Below are positions 18,555 through 28,810 of a stretch of DNA of 64,000 bases, piece by piece. The notes under the pieces were generated by a model. That model was not told the DNA's origin. It made no database searches and saw only the letters and a list, made by a program, of their open reading frames with translations. Position 1 is the first letter of the stretch. Each line of letters opens with the position of its first letter. The stretch is from an uncultured Campylobacter sp. (GTDB taxonomy: Bacteria > Campylobacterota > Campylobacteria > Campylobacterales > Campylobacteraceae): positions 186,001-250,000 of the forward strand of contig NZ_CAMYFP010000001.1 of NCBI RefSeq assembly GCF_947255105.1, in the 5' to 3' direction. The position numbers and the translations under genes are program-made.

Positions 18555-20837
18555 TTAATTTTTCCAAAGAAGTGCAATATCTTCATCAAATATATCGCTT
18601 TTTTTAGGAGCAATAGAGTCTATTTTTATCTCAATATTTTTCAAGTCATAACTCTTTTTTAACTCTTTTATCTTTTCGTCATACTCATCTACTAAATTTT
18701 GAAGATCGGTTGAGATTTTATCTACATCGTATTGTGCCATCTCTAGGTTTTTACGTTGATTAAGCGCCCTTGTTGCACTTCTTGCGCCAGAGGCTGCTTT
18801 GGCAACATTTGTTCTTGATAGGACTTTGTTGCCCAAAAATCCACCTATGATGGATGAGCCAACATTTACAACAACATCTAAAATTTTAGAGGTGACATTT
18901 GCCTTCTCTTTTGAGAGTTTTTGTTCTGCTTTAAAAAGTCTATCTTGAAGCTTTGACTGCTCTGTTTTAAATTTGGCGCTAAAACTTTCAGTCTCTTTTT
19001 CCAATACCTCGTTGCACCTATCATGAAGTCTAAGCATAAACTCCTCTTTACTTTCTTGTGGCTCTGATCTTAGCCCAAGGGCGTTAAATAGCTCTAGTTT
19101 GGCGTTTCTATAAAGATAGTCTTTGAGTTTGCGCTCTTCATCTTTAAAGTCTTTTAGCGATGAGATATAGGATGGCAACTCTTCGTAAGATAAATTTAAA
19201 TCTTCTTTTGCTTTTGATGGCTTAAAGTCTGGATTTATGCTTGCTTGATCCCAATCAACACTTTTTGTATCATCAAGCGCATAAGCATAAGAGAACTCTT
19301 TTGTATAATCAAGTCCCTTATCATAAAATCTCACCTTTGCAGTTGCATAGAGATAGGCTCTTAATGTATCGCCGCCGCCATAGCTATAGCACTCTTTTAT
19401 GTTTGGAGAAAGAAGTGGTTTTTTACCCTTTTTTACCTGCGTAAATAGTGGCTGCTCTTTTTTAAATTTAGCCATTAGACTATCTATTTGCATAGAGCTT
19501 AGCGGACCTTTTAGGTAGCTTAGTGCAAACCTAGTCCCAATTATCTGTAATCCATCTTCGTGAACATTTTTTACTAAAAACTCTCTTTTGTTTAGGTTGG
19601 AGATCTTTTCTAAAAGTTCGGATTTATCCATATCGCTACCACTAACACCTGTGATACCGCTAATTATACGCTCTTTGTCTTGAGCAGTTTGAAGACGACC
19701 TATAAACCAAGTTCCCATATTTGAAAGACCTTTGTAGTCAAGATCTACTGGATTTTGCATAGATAACACAACTCCAACGCCATGTGCTCTTGCCTGTTTT
19801 AAAAGTGTAAGCATTGGCTTTTTAGTTGGTGGATTGCCATTTGGTGGGAAAAAGCCAAAAATCTCATCCATATAAACTACCATTCTAAGGCTATCTGTTC
19901 CCTCTGTAGTTCTCATCCATCTAACTATCTCATTTAAAAGTAGTGCTACAAAAAAGACCCTTTCATCATCGCTTAAATGAGAGATAGTAAAGATATTGCA
20001 GCGCGCCTTGCCATCTTTGGTAAAGAGCATTTTAGAGATATCCAAACTATCGCCCATGCACCACTGCGAAAAGCTAGGACTTGCAAAAAAGCCATTTAGC
20101 TTCATTGCCAATGCCATTCTTTTGTCTGATGGATAAAAGCTCTCTAAGTCACTAACTCCAACTTTGTCAAATGGTGGGTTGGCTATTTGGTGGATTAGAT
20201 CAACGATGTTTAGGTCCTTGTTCTCTTTGAAATTTGCTAAAAATATATTTTGAAGCAGCACAATTTCTGGCGAAGTTACGCTTTGGTTTTTGATACCTAT
20301 TAGCAAAAGTAGTGAGCTAGAGAGTGCAAGAACATAGTCATCAAGTTCCTCTTTGGAGCTGTTTTTCGGTGCTACAAAGTCCCTTAATAGACTCACACTT
20401 AACCCGCTGCTACTTTTTGGAGTATAGATCCTAAACTCAGCACTCTCTTTAAAAAGCCTAATTCTATCTTTATCTTGATAGCTCGCTTCTAGTCCGCTTT
20501 GCCAAGTAGAGGCTAGTTTTTGTGCCATCTCATCTTTGGTTTTGTTGCTGTTTTTTGCCTCATCTTCATCGATATATGGCAAAAAATCCTCTTTTGCAAG
20601 ATTTGGAAATGAGAGGCAAAGGTTAGTCATATCGCCTTTTGGATCTATTATAATTGAAGGTATATTGTCAATGCAAGCCTCTTCAAGTAGAGTTATTCCA
20701 AGCCCAGTTTTACCGCTTCCAGTCATACCAACTATAGTTGCATGAGTTGTTAGATCTTTGTTTTTATAAAGATATGGTTCTTTATTCTCTTTTAATCCAA
20801 GAAAAAAGAGCTTTAAATCTTCTTGTAAAGTTTTCAT
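18555..20837 (-). CDS. HerA-like P-loop ATPase with C-terminal coiled coil
   Basis: 760 residues. The N-terminal FtsK/HerA-type ATPase has Walker A GMTGSGKTG near residue 38, IIIDPKGDMTN, Walker B VVYMDEIFGFFPP near 320, and SMQNPVDLDYKGLSNMGTWF with a downstream sensor region: the helicase HerA-like/DUF853 pattern. From ~640 there are long charged helices interrupted by a glycine-rich patch (VGSSIIGGFLGNK) that might insert into a membrane. The family is poorly characterised; proposed roles include DNA translocation or remodelling. It has its own -10 upstream. Confidence 0.8.
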   Translation of the reverse strand: MKTLQEDLKLFFLGLKENKEPYLYKNKDLTTHATIVGMTGSGKTGLGITLLEEACIDNIPSIIIDPKGDMTNLCLSFPNLAKEDFLPYIDEDEAKNSNKTKDEMAQKLASTWQSGLEASYQDKDRIRLFKESAEFRIYTPKSSSGLSVSLLRDFVAPKNSSKEELDDYVLALSSSLLLLIGIKNQSVTSPEIVLLQNIFLANFKENKDLNIVDLIHQIANPPFDKVGVSDLESFYPSDKRMALAMKLNGFFASPSFSQWCMGDSLDISKMLFTKDGKARCNIFTISHLSDDERVFFVALLLNEIVRWMRTTEGTDSLRMVVYMDEIFGFFPPNGNPPTKKPMLTLLKQARAHGVGVVLSMQNPVDLDYKGLSNMGTWFIGRLQTAQDKERIISGITGVSGSDMDKSELLEKISNLNKREFLVKNVHEDGLQIIGTRFALSYLKGPLSSMQIDSLMAKFKKEQPLFTQVKKGKKPLLSPNIKECYSYGGGDTLRAYLYATAKVRFYDKGLDYTKEFSYAYALDDTKSVDWDQASINPDFKPSKAKEDLNLSYEELPSYISSLKDFKDEERKLKDYLYRNAKLELFNALGLRSEPQESKEEFMLRLHDRCNEVLEKETESFSAKFKTEQSKLQDRLFKAEQKLSKEKANVTSKILDVVVNVGSSIIGGFLGNKVLSRTNVAKAASGARSATRALNQRKNLEMAQYDVDKISTDLQNLVDEYDEKIKELKKSYDLKNIEIKIDSIAPKKSDIFDEDIALLWKN

Positions 20838-20867
20838 AAAATACCTCTAAGCTAAAAATTTAGAGCT

Positions 20868-20873
20868 ATTATA
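20868..20873 (-). promoter_or_regulatory. -10 box for the HerA-like-plsY-folB unit
   Basis: TATAAT on the minus strand about 30 bases before the HerA-like start, in AT-rich sequence. Confidence 0.5.
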
Positions 20874-20950
20874 CTAAAATTTAGTTATGTAATTTATAAG
20901 TGAAGTAGTTAAGGATAGTAAAGGGTTAAATTTCAAAAGGTTAGTGGAGG

Positions 20951-20972
20951 CAAGTGGCATAAAAGCCACTTG
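20951..20972 (-). terminator. Stem-loop just after ahpC
   Basis: CAAGTGGC / GCCACTTG, an 8-bp perfect stem with a 6-base loop, ending 4 bases from the ahpC stop. There is no long T tract, so termination strength is uncertain. Confidence 0.5.
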
Positions 20973-20975
20973 TGA

Positions 20976-21572
20976 TTAGAGTTTAGAAGCGTTATCTTTA
21001 AGATAGCTTGCGACACCTTCTGTTGATGCTTTCATCGCTTTATCGCCTTTGTGCCATCCAGCTGGGCAAACTTCTCCATGCTCATTTGTAAATAGCATAG
21101 TATCGACCATTCTAATCATCTCATCTATGTTTCTTCCAAGTGGAAAATCATTTACAACTGAGTGTCTTACTGTGCCATCTTTGTCTAGCAAAAATGATCC
21201 TCTAAGAGCAACTGCTTCACCAAAAAGCACATCAAAATCTCTAGAAATTTGTTTTGTCAAATCGGCTACTAATGGGAATTGTACTTTGCCTATGCCACCT
21301 TTATCAACCGGAGTTTCTCTCCAAGCAAAATGGCTGTATTCATTATCACAACTTATTCCGATAACATTTATGCCACGCTCTTGAAAATCTTTAAATCTAT
21401 GATCAAAAGCGATTATTTCGCTAGGGCAGACAAATGTAAAGTCTTTTGGATAGAAAAATACAACTGCTCCATTTTTACCTATATTTTTATAAAGATTAAA
21501 ATCTTCAACTATTTGTCCATTACCTAAAACAGCTGGAGCTGTAAAATCAGTAGCTTTTTTTGTTACAATCAT
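20976..21572 (-). CDS. ahpC: Alkyl hydroperoxide reductase AhpC (typical 2-Cys peroxiredoxin)
   Basis: 198-residue peroxidase. The peroxidatic Cys lies in FYPKDFTFVCPSEI near residue 48 and the resolving Cys in GEVCPAGW near 168; the active-site Arg sits in ALRGSFLLD. I chose the second of two adjacent ATG codons (21572), which gives better spacing from AAGGAG and the family's usual MIVTKKA start. It is divergent from the ferredoxin gene, as in C. jejuni, where ahpC is under PerR/Fur-type control. In C. jejuni flhB follows ahpC; here a stem-loop and the HerA-like gene follow. Confidence 0.96.
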   Translation of the reverse strand: MIVTKKATDFTAPAVLGNGQIVEDFNLYKNIGKNGAVVFFYPKDFTFVCPSEIIAFDHRFKDFQERGINVIGISCDNEYSHFAWRETPVDKGGIGKVQFPLVADLTKQISRDFDVLFGEAVALRGSFLLDKDGTVRHSVVNDFPLGRNIDEMIRMVDTMLFTNEHGEVCPAGWHKGDKAMKASTEGVASYLKDNASKL

Positions 21573-21613
21573 CATTTCTCCTTTAATTAATAAATTTTAT
21601 TGATTAGGCAGTT

Positions 21614-21619
21614 AGTATA
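21614..21619 (-). promoter_or_regulatory. Candidate -10 for ahpC, with a nearby palindrome
   Basis: TATACT on the minus strand about 42 bases before ahpC. Just upstream lies TTAATATTTGATTAA (21631-21645), a 5-5-5 inverted repeat in the divergent ahpC/fdxA gap. It is a plausible Fur/PerR-type operator by position only. Confidence 0.35.
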
Positions 21620-21775
21620 GAAGAATTTAGTTAATATTTGATTAATCTATCAAAAAATAAAAGCTCTATAGAGAAATGAGCTTAAATTTATATATATCTA
21701 TGGCAAATTTTAAACAACTGTTTATAAAATTTTGATAAACTACACTGTTTTACATTAGAGTTAAAAGGAGAAAAA

Positions 21776-22060
21776 ATGGCTGTAAAGATACTAGATATCT
21801 GTATAAGTTGTGGTTCTTGCATCGATGAATGCCCAGTTGAGGCTATTGTTGATGAGTCAGATAACCCAAATGGAGATGATTTTTACTATGTATATGCCGA
21901 CAAATGTGTTGAGTGTGTAGGATATAATGATGAGCCAGCTTGCGCAGATGCCTGTCCTACTGATGGTTGCATAGTTTGGAGTGATGTTGTTGGAAGTCAA
22001 CCAAGTAGAGAAAACATCACAAAAGAGCAGCGAGCAAATCAAGAGCCAGTCAATAATTAG
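21776..22060 (+). CDS. fdxA: 2[4Fe-4S] ferredoxin FdxA
   Basis: 94-residue ferredoxin with cluster motif I CISCGSCIDECP (Cys9, 12, 15, 19) and a second motif with a loop insertion, CVECVGYNDEPACADACP, typical of Alvin-type ferredoxins. The acidic electron carrier sits divergent from ahpC; in C. jejuni the same gene is iron-induced and linked to aerotolerance. Start behind AAAAGGAG. Followed by a 126-base gap with a new promoter for ndk. Confidence 0.95.
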   Translation: MAVKILDICISCGSCIDECPVEAIVDESDNPNGDDFYYVYADKCVECVGYNDEPACADACPTDGCIVWSDVVGSQPSRENITKEQRANQEPVNN

Positions 22061-22122
22061 TCGGATAAATTTAAAAAATTTGTGAGTTTGATTTGATGGT
22101 TGATTTTTGATTGTGTTTTCAG

Positions 22123-22128
22123 TATAAT
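22123..22128 (+). promoter_or_regulatory. -10 box for ndk operon
   Basis: TATAAT preceded by a T-rich stretch with TTTTGATTGTGTTTTC, 59 bases before ndk. This T-rich periodic upstream region plus TATAAT is the usual Campylobacter promoter form. Confidence 0.65.
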
Positions 22129-22186
22129 GCCATCTTTTATCAAATTTAAAGAGTAAATTTATAGTTAAATTTCAAGGATAGAAACA

Positions 22187-22600
22187 ATGGAAAGAACTTT
22201 ATCGATTTTGAAGCCAGATGCCGTAAAAAAGGGCGTTATAGGCAAGATTGTAGATAGATTTGAGAGCAATGGTTTAAGAGTTGCAGCTATGAAGAAGATA
22301 AGACTTAGCAAATGCGACGCAAAAGAGTTTTATGCAATTCATAAAGAGAGACCATTTTTCAATGATTTAGTTGAGTTTATGACAAGCGGACCAGTTGTTG
22401 TTATGGTGCTTGAAGGAAAAGACGCTGTTGCAAAAAACAGAGAGCTTATGGGCGCAACCAATCCAAAAGAGGCAAAAAAAGGAACAATTAGAGCTGATTT
22501 TGCTGAAAATATCGATGCAAATGCCGTTCATGGAAGTGATAGTTTGGAAAATGCAAAAACAGAGATTGAGTTCTTTTTTGCAAAGAGAGAAATTTGTTAG
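22187..22600 (+). CDS. ndk: Nucleoside diphosphate kinase
   Basis: 137 residues; exchanges gamma-phosphates among nucleotides. Starts [15 protein letters not shown], contains the ATP-site [18 protein letters not shown] and the active-site His in NAVHGSDS. First gene of ndk-DUF177-rpmF-plsX-fabH. Its last bases overlap the TTG start of the next gene by 7. Confidence 0.97.
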   Translation: MERTLSILKPDAVKKGVIGKIVDRFESNGLRVAAMKKIRLSKCDAKEFYAIHKERPFFNDLVEFMTSGPVVVMVLEGKDAVAKNRELMGATNPKEAKKGTIRADFAENIDANAVHGSDSLENAKTEIEFFFAKREIC

Positions 22601-22968
22601 ATAACAAAGATACAAAGATAGCTTTTGTTAAGATCTCAAACGATCCAATGGAGTTTGAGATAACTAAAGATGATCTTAAATTTATAGGCACTCTTAGCAA
22701 AAAAAGCGACGATTTGGTTTTGTGTGTAGCCAAAATTGTTGGCTTTATGGAGCATGTTTGTGATCGTTGTGGCAAAGAGATGGTATTAAAGATTGATGAG
22801 AGTTTGACTCTATTGCTAAGTGATGGATTATACAAAGATAAAGAGCATAAAGTCGAGGATGTTGTGGAGTTTTTTGATGGCTTTATCAACCTTGATGAGC
22901 TTTTTATAAGTGAGATAGAGTCTTATAAGAGTGACTATATCTATTGTGATAGTTGTAAAAATTTATAA
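22594..22968 (+). CDS. DUF177/YceD-like protein
   Basis: 124-residue cytoplasmic protein with a CDRCGKE and a C-terminal CDSCKNL, two CxxC pairs that could bind a metal. DUF177 genes sit directly before rpmF in many bacteria, as here (11 bases), and are linked with rRNA/ribosome maturation. The TTG start at 22594 overlaps the ndk stop, the only start keeping the full domain; translational coupling is likely. The function is inferred from family and context only. Confidence 0.8.
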   Translation: MLDNKDTKIAFVKISNDPMEFEITKDDLKFIGTLSKKSDDLVLCVAKIVGFMEHVCDRCGKEMVLKIDESLTLLLSDGLYKDKEHKVEDVVEFFDGFINLDELFISEIESYKSDYIYCDSCKNL

Positions 22969-22979
22969 AGGAGAGTATT

Positions 22980-23126
22980 ATGGCAGTTCCAAAGAGAAGA
23001 GTTAGTAAGACTCGTGCGGCAAAAAGAAGAACGCACTACAAAGTAACACTACCAATGCCAGTTAGAGATAAAGATGGCAGCTGGAAGTTACCACATAGAA
23101 CCAATCCTACTACAGGACAGTATTAA
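22980..23126 (+). CDS. rpmF: 50S ribosomal protein L32
   Basis: 48-residue ribosomal protein: [20 protein letters not shown] then a short C-terminus ending TTGQY. ATG behind AAAGGAGAG. The zinc-binding cysteines of some L32 proteins are absent (zinc-free form). plsX starts 3 bases after the stop, the common rpmF-plsX arrangement. Confidence 0.95.
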   Translation: MAVPKRRVSKTRAAKRRTHYKVTLPMPVRDKDGSWKLPHRTNPTTGQY

Positions 23127-23129
23127 AAG

Positions 23130-24206
23130 ATGTTAAAGATAGCAATAGATGCTATGGGCGGGGATTTTGGACCAAGCCCCATCCTTGATGGCGTATTTAG
23201 TGCGTTAGATGAGAAAGAGTTTTTACCCTACTTAGTTGGGGATGAAAAAGTTTTAAAAGAGATAATTCCACAAAATTATCTAAGTAGAGTCAAGATAGTC
23301 CATGCAAATGAGACCTTTCCTATGTCGCTTGGTGCAACAGATGCACTAAAGCGAAAGGAGTGTAGCATCTATAAAGCGGTTGAACTTGTTAGAGATGGCG
23401 AGTGCGTGGCTGTCGTTTCTGCTGGACATAGTGGCGCTACTATGAGTCTTGCAACACTTATGTTAGGCAGGATCAAGGGCATTTCAAGACCTGCTATTGC
23501 TACAATGATGCCTAGTAAAAATCCCGGTGGCACCTTAGTTTTGGATGTTGGGGCCAATGTTGATTGCAAAGCTATGCATCTTTTTGAGTTTGCTATCATG
23601 GCAGAAATTTATGCCCAAAAAATCATGAATATACCAAAACCAAGAATTGGCTTATTATCCAACGGCGAAGAGGATTGCAAAGGCAATGAGATCACAAAAG
23701 AGACCTTTGCTATGCTAAAAGAGTTAGATAGTTTTGTTGGTAATGCAGAGGGCGGTCAGATTTTTGATGGCTCTATTGATGTTATGGTTTGTGATGGTTT
23801 TATGGGAAATATACTTCTAAAGACTAGCGAGGGCGTTGCAACGGCGATTAGTGAGCTTGTCAAAAAAGGGATAAAAAGCTCACCAGTTGCACTACTTGGT
23901 GCGTTGCTTATGCGAGGAGTCTTTAAGACTATTAAGAAAAATACCGACTATGATGAATATGGTGGCGCGCCACTTCTTGGTGTGAAAAATTGCGTTATCA
24001 TAAGTCATGGTAAAAGTAGCTCAAAAGCCATTAAAAATGCAGTTTTTGCAGCACTTAAATTTAGCAATTCCGATATTTCATCGGCTATAGAGTCAAGAGT
24101 TGCAACCTTAAAAAACGGTGGGTTACAAAGTGAGAAAAAAGTCAAAGAAAATCCAGAGATAAAAAAGAGAAATTTAAAAGAAAAAGATGAAGTGAGCAAA
24201 GCATGA
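23130..24206 (+). CDS. plsX: Phosphate acyltransferase
   Basis: 358 residues; makes acyl-phosphate from acyl-ACP for PlsY. Starts [18 protein letters not shown]; contains [28 protein letters not shown] and [15 protein letters not shown] charged, probably disordered tail of ~30 residues follows the conserved end. It overlaps fabH by 4 bases, and the order rpmF-plsX-fabH is the standard lipid cluster. Confidence 0.97.
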   Translation: MLKIAIDAMGGDFGPSPILDGVFSALDEKEFLPYLVGDEKVLKEIIPQNYLSRVKIVHANETFPMSLGATDALKRKECSIYKAVELVRDGECVAVVSAGHSGATMSLATLMLGRIKGISRPAIATMMPSKNPGGTLVLDVGANVDCKAMHLFEFAIMAEIYAQKIMNIPKPRIGLLSNGEEDCKGNEITKETFAMLKELDSFVGNAEGGQIFDGSIDVMVCDGFMGNILLKTSEGVATAISELVKKGIKSSPVALLGALLMRGVFKTIKKNTDYDEYGGAPLLGVKNCVIISHGKSSSKAIKNAVFAALKFSNSDISSAIESRVATLKNGGLQSEKKVKENPEIKKRNLKEKDEVSKA

Positions 24207-25198
24207 TAAAAGCAACAATACGCTCAATAGCGGCCTATATACCGCCTGATATCATCACAAATACTGACCTTGAAAAGATGGTTGATACTTCAAATGAGTG
24301 GATTGTCCAAAGAACAGGCATTTTAAAAAGACACATTGCCAAAGATGAGGTAACGAGCGATTTAGGATATAGAGCGGGAGTTATGGCTATTGAGCGAGCT
24401 GGTATCAAAAAGTCTGATATCGATGCTATCATTTGTGCTACAATAACACCCGATCACTTCTGTATGCCATCAACTGCTTGTAAAATTGCAGATAAATTGG
24501 CTCTTTATGATGTTATGGCTTTTGATATAAGTGCGGCTTGCACAGGCTTTATCTATCTTATAGAGATAGCAAAATCCCTTATAGAGAGTGGTGCTAAAAA
24601 AAATATCCTAATAATTGGTGCTGAAAAACTTAGCTCTATTGTTGATTGGAGCGATAGGCGTACCTGTGTTCTTTTTGGAGATGGCGCAGGTGCTGCTGTT
24701 GTCTCAAGAGCAGATGATGAGGACTACATTTATGATGTTCATACATCAAGTGATGGAAGTAAGGGCGATTTATTGATGACTCCAGGTTGTGGGAGCGCAT
24801 ATCCAGCTTCTAACTATCTACTTGAAAACAAACTTAACTTTATCCATATGTCAGGCAATGAGGTCTTTAAAATAGCTGTCAATACGCTCACAAAAGATGT
24901 TATAAAGATGCTAGAGAAAAACAACATTAACAGCAGTCAAATAGATCTTTTTATTCCTCATCAGGCAAATTTAAGGATAATCGACGCTGTTAAAAACAGA
25001 TTGAAATTTAGTGATGAGCAGTGTGTTGTAACTGTTGGCGAGTATGGCAATACAAGTTCAGCCTCTATCCCTATGGCGATGAATAGGGCTTTTGAAGATG
25101 GCAGGTTGAAAAAGGGCTCATTAATTTTGCTTGATGCTTTTGGTGGCGGCTTTACATGGGGTTCAGCGCTACTTAAATTTGGCGGTGCTTTTAAATAA
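24203..25198 (+). CDS. fabH: 3-oxoacyl-ACP synthase III
   Basis: 331-residue initiating condensing enzyme of fatty-acid synthesis. Catalytic Cys in [10 protein letters not shown] near residue 113, His in IPHQANLRI and Asn in GNTSSAS. The GDGAGAAVV loop is present. Ends the cluster; convergent uvrA ends 64 bases on. Confidence 0.97.
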   Translation: MIKATIRSIAAYIPPDIITNTDLEKMVDTSNEWIVQRTGILKRHIAKDEVTSDLGYRAGVMAIERAGIKKSDIDAIICATITPDHFCMPSTACKIADKLALYDVMAFDISAACTGFIYLIEIAKSLIESGAKKNILIIGAEKLSSIVDWSDRRTCVLFGDGAGAAVVSRADDEDYIYDVHTSSDGSKGDLLMTPGCGSAYPASNYLLENKLNFIHMSGNEVFKIAVNTLTKDVIKMLEKNNINSSQIDLFIPHQANLRIIDAVKNRLKFSDEQCVVTVGEYGNTSSASIPMAMNRAFEDGRLKKGSLILLDAFGGGFTWGSALLKFGGAFK

Positions 25199-25262
25199 TA
25201 GGCTTAAATTTAGCACTCAAAAAGAGCATTTTAAAAGTCAAATTTCTACCTATTGCTTAAAT

Positions 25263-28064
25263 TTATTCCATTCCAAACTCTTTTGCAAGAAACTCTCCTG
25301 TATAAGAAGCTGTTTTTTTATAATTTTTAGCAACCTCTTTTGGTTTGCCTGCAGCTATGACTTTGCCGCCACCTGCACCACCTTCAGGCCCCATATCTAT
25401 GATATAGTCGCAGTTTTTGATAACGTCCATATTGTGCTCGATGACAAAAACGCTGTTGCCAAGATCTACAAGATTACAAAGCACACCGATGAGTTTATCT
25501 ACATCGCCAAAATGTAGTCCAGTTGTAGGTTCATCAAGTATATAGAGAGTTTTGCCCGTATCGCTTCTACTAAGTTCTTTAGCAAGCTTTACTCTTTGTG
25601 CCTCTCCGCCACTTAGTGTAGTTGCTGGTTGTCCAAGAGTTAGATATCCAAGCCCTACATCTTGCATTGTTTTTAGCTTTTGATAGACTTTAGGCACAGC
25701 TTTGAAAAAATCCAACGCCTCTTCGATACTCATAGCCAAAACCTCAGCTATATTTTTGCCGCGATACTCTATTTCTAGGGTTTGTGCGTTGTATCTAGTG
25801 CCGTTGCAAGCATCGCAAACTACATTTATATCGGGCAAAAAGTGCATCTCTATCGTTATCTCGCCCTCGCCTTGACACTTTTCACATCTTCCACCCTTTA
25901 CGTTGAAGCTAAATCGCCCAATCTTATAATCCCTAATTTTTGCCTCTTTTGTCTGTGCAAAAAGAGCTCTTATATCGTCCATGGCACCTGTATAGGTTGC
26001 AGGGTTGCTTCTTGGAGTTCTTCCTATTGGACTTTGATCAAGGTAGATAACCTTATCTAAATTCTCAAGTCCCTCAATAACAGCGCCCTCTACACTATCT
26101 ACCTTTTTTGCGCGATTTAGTGTGGAGAGTGCGGTTGGAAGCAGTGTTTGGATAAGTAGTGAGCTTTTGCCGCTTCCACTAACTCCAGTTAGACCAACTA
26201 AATTTGAAAGTGGAAATTTGGCGGTTAAATTTTTGATGTTGTTTATGGTGACATTTTTTAGAGTTAGCCAATTTTTCTGCTCTCTTTGTTTAAAATACTC
26301 TATTTTTTTGATTCCTTTTAGATAGAGTGCTGTTTGTGTATCGCTATTTAAAAGCCCCTTGATATCGCCACTATATACAACCTCTCCACCAAATTTACCA
26401 GCTCCTGGACCAATATCTATGATAAAATCTGCCGCTTCTATAGTTTTTTTGTCATGCTCTACAACCATGACGCTATTGCCCTTTTCTTGCAGACTTCGTA
26501 ATGTTTTAATGAGCTTTAATGTATCTCTTTCGTGCAGTCCAATGCTAGGCTCATCAAGCACATACATAACGCCACTTAACCCACTTCCAATCTGTGAAGC
26601 TATGCGGATTCTTTGCGCCTCGCCGCCACTTATTGTCCTTGCATCTCTACCCAAGGTAAGATATCCAAGTCCAACCTCATATAGAAATTTAAGCCTCTCT
26701 GCTATCTCTTTTAATATCGGTGTTGCAATGCTTTTGTCAGTTTGGCCTAGCTCTTTAAAGTTGTTTTCATCTAAGAAAAAGTGATAGCACTCTTTTATGC
26801 TCATATCCAAAATATCGCCTATCTCAAGCCCTCCAACTCTAACTGCTAAGCTCTCTTTTTTGAGTCTATGCCCGTGGCAGGTCTCGCAAACTTTCTCTCT
26901 CATATAGTTTTCAAGATCTTTTTCATCTTTTAAAAGATCATAGGCTATCTTTATAACTCCTTCAAAAACTCTACTTATGCGGTGCCTTTTCCAAAGAAAC
27001 TCTATCGGACTTACATTGCCATATAGGACAAGTCTTCTTTTGTCGCTACTTAGGTTGGCAAATGGTATTTTGATATCAATGCCATTTTTCTCACAAAAGG
27101 CTGTTAGAAATTTAAAATAATAGCTTTTGTTAAAGCCATACATCGTTTTTATAGCACCATTTTCAATACTTTGAGTCTCATCGATGATTTTGTCCATATC
27201 TAGGCTAAATCTTATCCCAAGCCCATCACAATCAGGGCAAGCGCCCTTTGGAGAGTTGAAGCTAAAGGAGAGTGGCTCAAGCGGTGTGTATGAGATCTTG
27301 CAGTCAAAACATGCCAAATGTTGGCTATAGTGGATAGTTTTTGACTCATCAACAAGTTGAACTTCCATCTGTCCATAGCTAAGCTCTAAGGCCTTTTCAA
27401 CGCTTTGTGCAATTCGGCTTTCATTTTCTTTGCTAACTGTTGTTCTATCGACCACCGCTTTTATTGTATGTTTTTTGGTCTTGCTAAGCTCTATTGGTTC
27501 ATCAAGTCTTACGATATTGCCATCAATCATCGCCCTTACATAGCCCTTTAGGCGCAAGTTTTCTATCAAATCTACAAAGGTGCCCTTTTTTTCATCTATA
27601 AGTGGAGCAAAGATGATGATTTTTGAGTTTTCTTGCAGTTTCATCACCTCATCTATGATATCACTTGCATTCATCTTTGAGATAGGCTTTTTACATTTGT
27701 AGCAGTACTGCACTCCAACTCTTGCATAAAGAAGCCTAATATAGTCGTAAATTTCAGTTATCGTTCCAACAGTAGAGCGCGGATTTTTGGAAGTTGTCTT
27801 TTGATCTATCGCAATAGCAGGAGTAAGTCCCTCTATCTTATCGACATCTGGCTTTGCAACTCTATCCAAAAACTGCCTTGCATATGAGCTAAGGCTTTCG
27901 ATATATCTTCTTTGACCCTCGCTATAGAGAGTTTTAAAGGCAAAGGTTGATTTACCACTTCCGCTAAGTCCAGTAAAGACAACTAGCTTGTTTTTAGGTA
28001 TAGAGATATTTATATTTTTTAAATTTTGCTCTCTAGCGCCAGTAACTACTATATAATCATTCAT
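25263..28064 (-). CDS. uvrA: UvrABC excinuclease subunit A
   Basis: 933-residue damage-recognition ATPase of nucleotide excision repair. Two ABC modules: Walker A FTGLSGSGKST (near residue 35) and LTGVSGSGKSS (near 630), and signatures SGGEAQRIRIAS and LSGGEAQRVKLAKEL. Zinc modules CYKCKKP, CFDCK...CPDCDGLG and CEKCQGEGE...CDACNGTRYN. Size and order match E. coli UvrA (940). Its start overlaps the stop of the exporter gene upstream by 4 bases. Confidence 0.98.
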   Translation of the reverse strand: MNDYIVVTGAREQNLKNINISIPKNKLVVFTGLSGSGKSTFAFKTLYSEGQRRYIESLSSYARQFLDRVAKPDVDKIEGLTPAIAIDQKTTSKNPRSTVGTITEIYDYIRLLYARVGVQYCYKCKKPISKMNASDIIDEVMKLQENSKIIIFAPLIDEKKGTFVDLIENLRLKGYVRAMIDGNIVRLDEPIELSKTKKHTIKAVVDRTTVSKENESRIAQSVEKALELSYGQMEVQLVDESKTIHYSQHLACFDCKISYTPLEPLSFSFNSPKGACPDCDGLGIRFSLDMDKIIDETQSIENGAIKTMYGFNKSYYFKFLTAFCEKNGIDIKIPFANLSSDKRRLVLYGNVSPIEFLWKRHRISRVFEGVIKIAYDLLKDEKDLENYMREKVCETCHGHRLKKESLAVRVGGLEIGDILDMSIKECYHFFLDENNFKELGQTDKSIATPILKEIAERLKFLYEVGLGYLTLGRDARTISGGEAQRIRIASQIGSGLSGVMYVLDEPSIGLHERDTLKLIKTLRSLQEKGNSVMVVEHDKKTIEAADFIIDIGPGAGKFGGEVVYSGDIKGLLNSDTQTALYLKGIKKIEYFKQREQKNWLTLKNVTINNIKNLTAKFPLSNLVGLTGVSGSGKSSLLIQTLLPTALSTLNRAKKVDSVEGAVIEGLENLDKVIYLDQSPIGRTPRSNPATYTGAMDDIRALFAQTKEAKIRDYKIGRFSFNVKGGRCEKCQGEGEITIEMHFLPDINVVCDACNGTRYNAQTLEIEYRGKNIAEVLAMSIEEALDFFKAVPKVYQKLKTMQDVGLGYLTLGQPATTLSGGEAQRVKLAKELSRSDTGKTLYILDEPTTGLHFGDVDKLIGVLCNLVDLGNSVFVIEHNMDVIKNCDYIIDMGPEGGAGGGKVIAAGKPKEVAKNYKKTASYTGEFLAKEFGME

Positions 28065-28810
28065 CTAAGTATCACCTCTTTTAAAGTTAATAAAAACATA
28101 GCTATATAAAGTCCAAGAAGCCACTTTTTTTGGCTATTTTTGTCTATTTTGTAGCTTAAATTTGTTCCAATATAGACCCCAAAAAGACTTGCAACGCCAA
28201 GTATAATGCCGGCTTGATAGTTTATAAGTCCATTATAAGCAAGCGAGATAAAGCCACTTATTGCGCTAAACATCACAAAAAACAGCCCCATCGAAACTGC
28301 TTTTTTTATATCAACTCCCAAAAATCCAACCAATATAGGAGTTAAAAAAAGAGCGCCGCCTATCCCCATGCTTATGGCAAATGCCCCAACAACAAAGCCC
28401 AAAACAAATAAAAGCCAGTTTGCAACTTCATTGTCCAAAGAGGTCACATCAGTTTTAAAAAATTTAATAATTGCTATAAGAAGAGCTATCAAAAGTCCAT
28501 ATTTTAGGAGCTCTCCAGGCACAGCACTTACTATAAAACCGCTAAAAAGTCCGCCACAAAAACCGCCAACACCAAGATAGATTCCGCTATTTAGCTTTAA
28601 ATTTTTGTTTTTGAAATTTACAAAAGAGCCAAAGGCAGAGCTAAAGAGCATTTGAAGTATAGAGATGCCGACTGCCTCTTTTATATCTATTCCAAAATTA
28701 AGCATAATTGGCACGATAACTGTTCCACCACCTATGCCAAAAAAGCCTCCACAAAATCCAGCAAAAACTCCAAAGATTAAAAATATTAAAATATCTAATA
28801 AGCTTTCCAC
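28061..28810 (-). CDS. TauE/SafE-family anion exporter
   Basis: 249-residue membrane protein with about eight hydrophobic segments and the family's duplicated signature: FAGFCGGFFGIGGGTVIVPIM early and VVGAFAISMGIGGALFLTP midway. Members move sulfite, sulfoacetate or similar anions out of the cell, but the substrate is unknown here. Coupled to uvrA by a 4-base overlap, with no obvious functional link. Confidence 0.88.
   Translation of the reverse strand: MESLLDILIFLIFGVFAGFCGGFFGIGGGTVIVPIMLNFGIDIKEAVGISILQMLFSSAFGSFVNFKNKNLKLNSGIYLGVGGFCGGLFSGFIVSAVPGELLKYGLLIALLIAIIKFFKTDVTSLDNEVANWLLFVLGFVVGAFAISMGIGGALFLTPILVGFLGVDIKKAVSMGLFFVMFSAISGFISLAYNGLINYQAGIILGVASLFGVYIGTNLSYKIDKNSQKKWLLGLYIAMFLLTLKEVILR

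Noticed and set aside
26122..26784. Plus-strand frames up to 141 codons opposite uvrA
   Set aside because: Shadow frames of a highly conserved gene; composition is the reverse complement of UvrA codons and no domain is seen.
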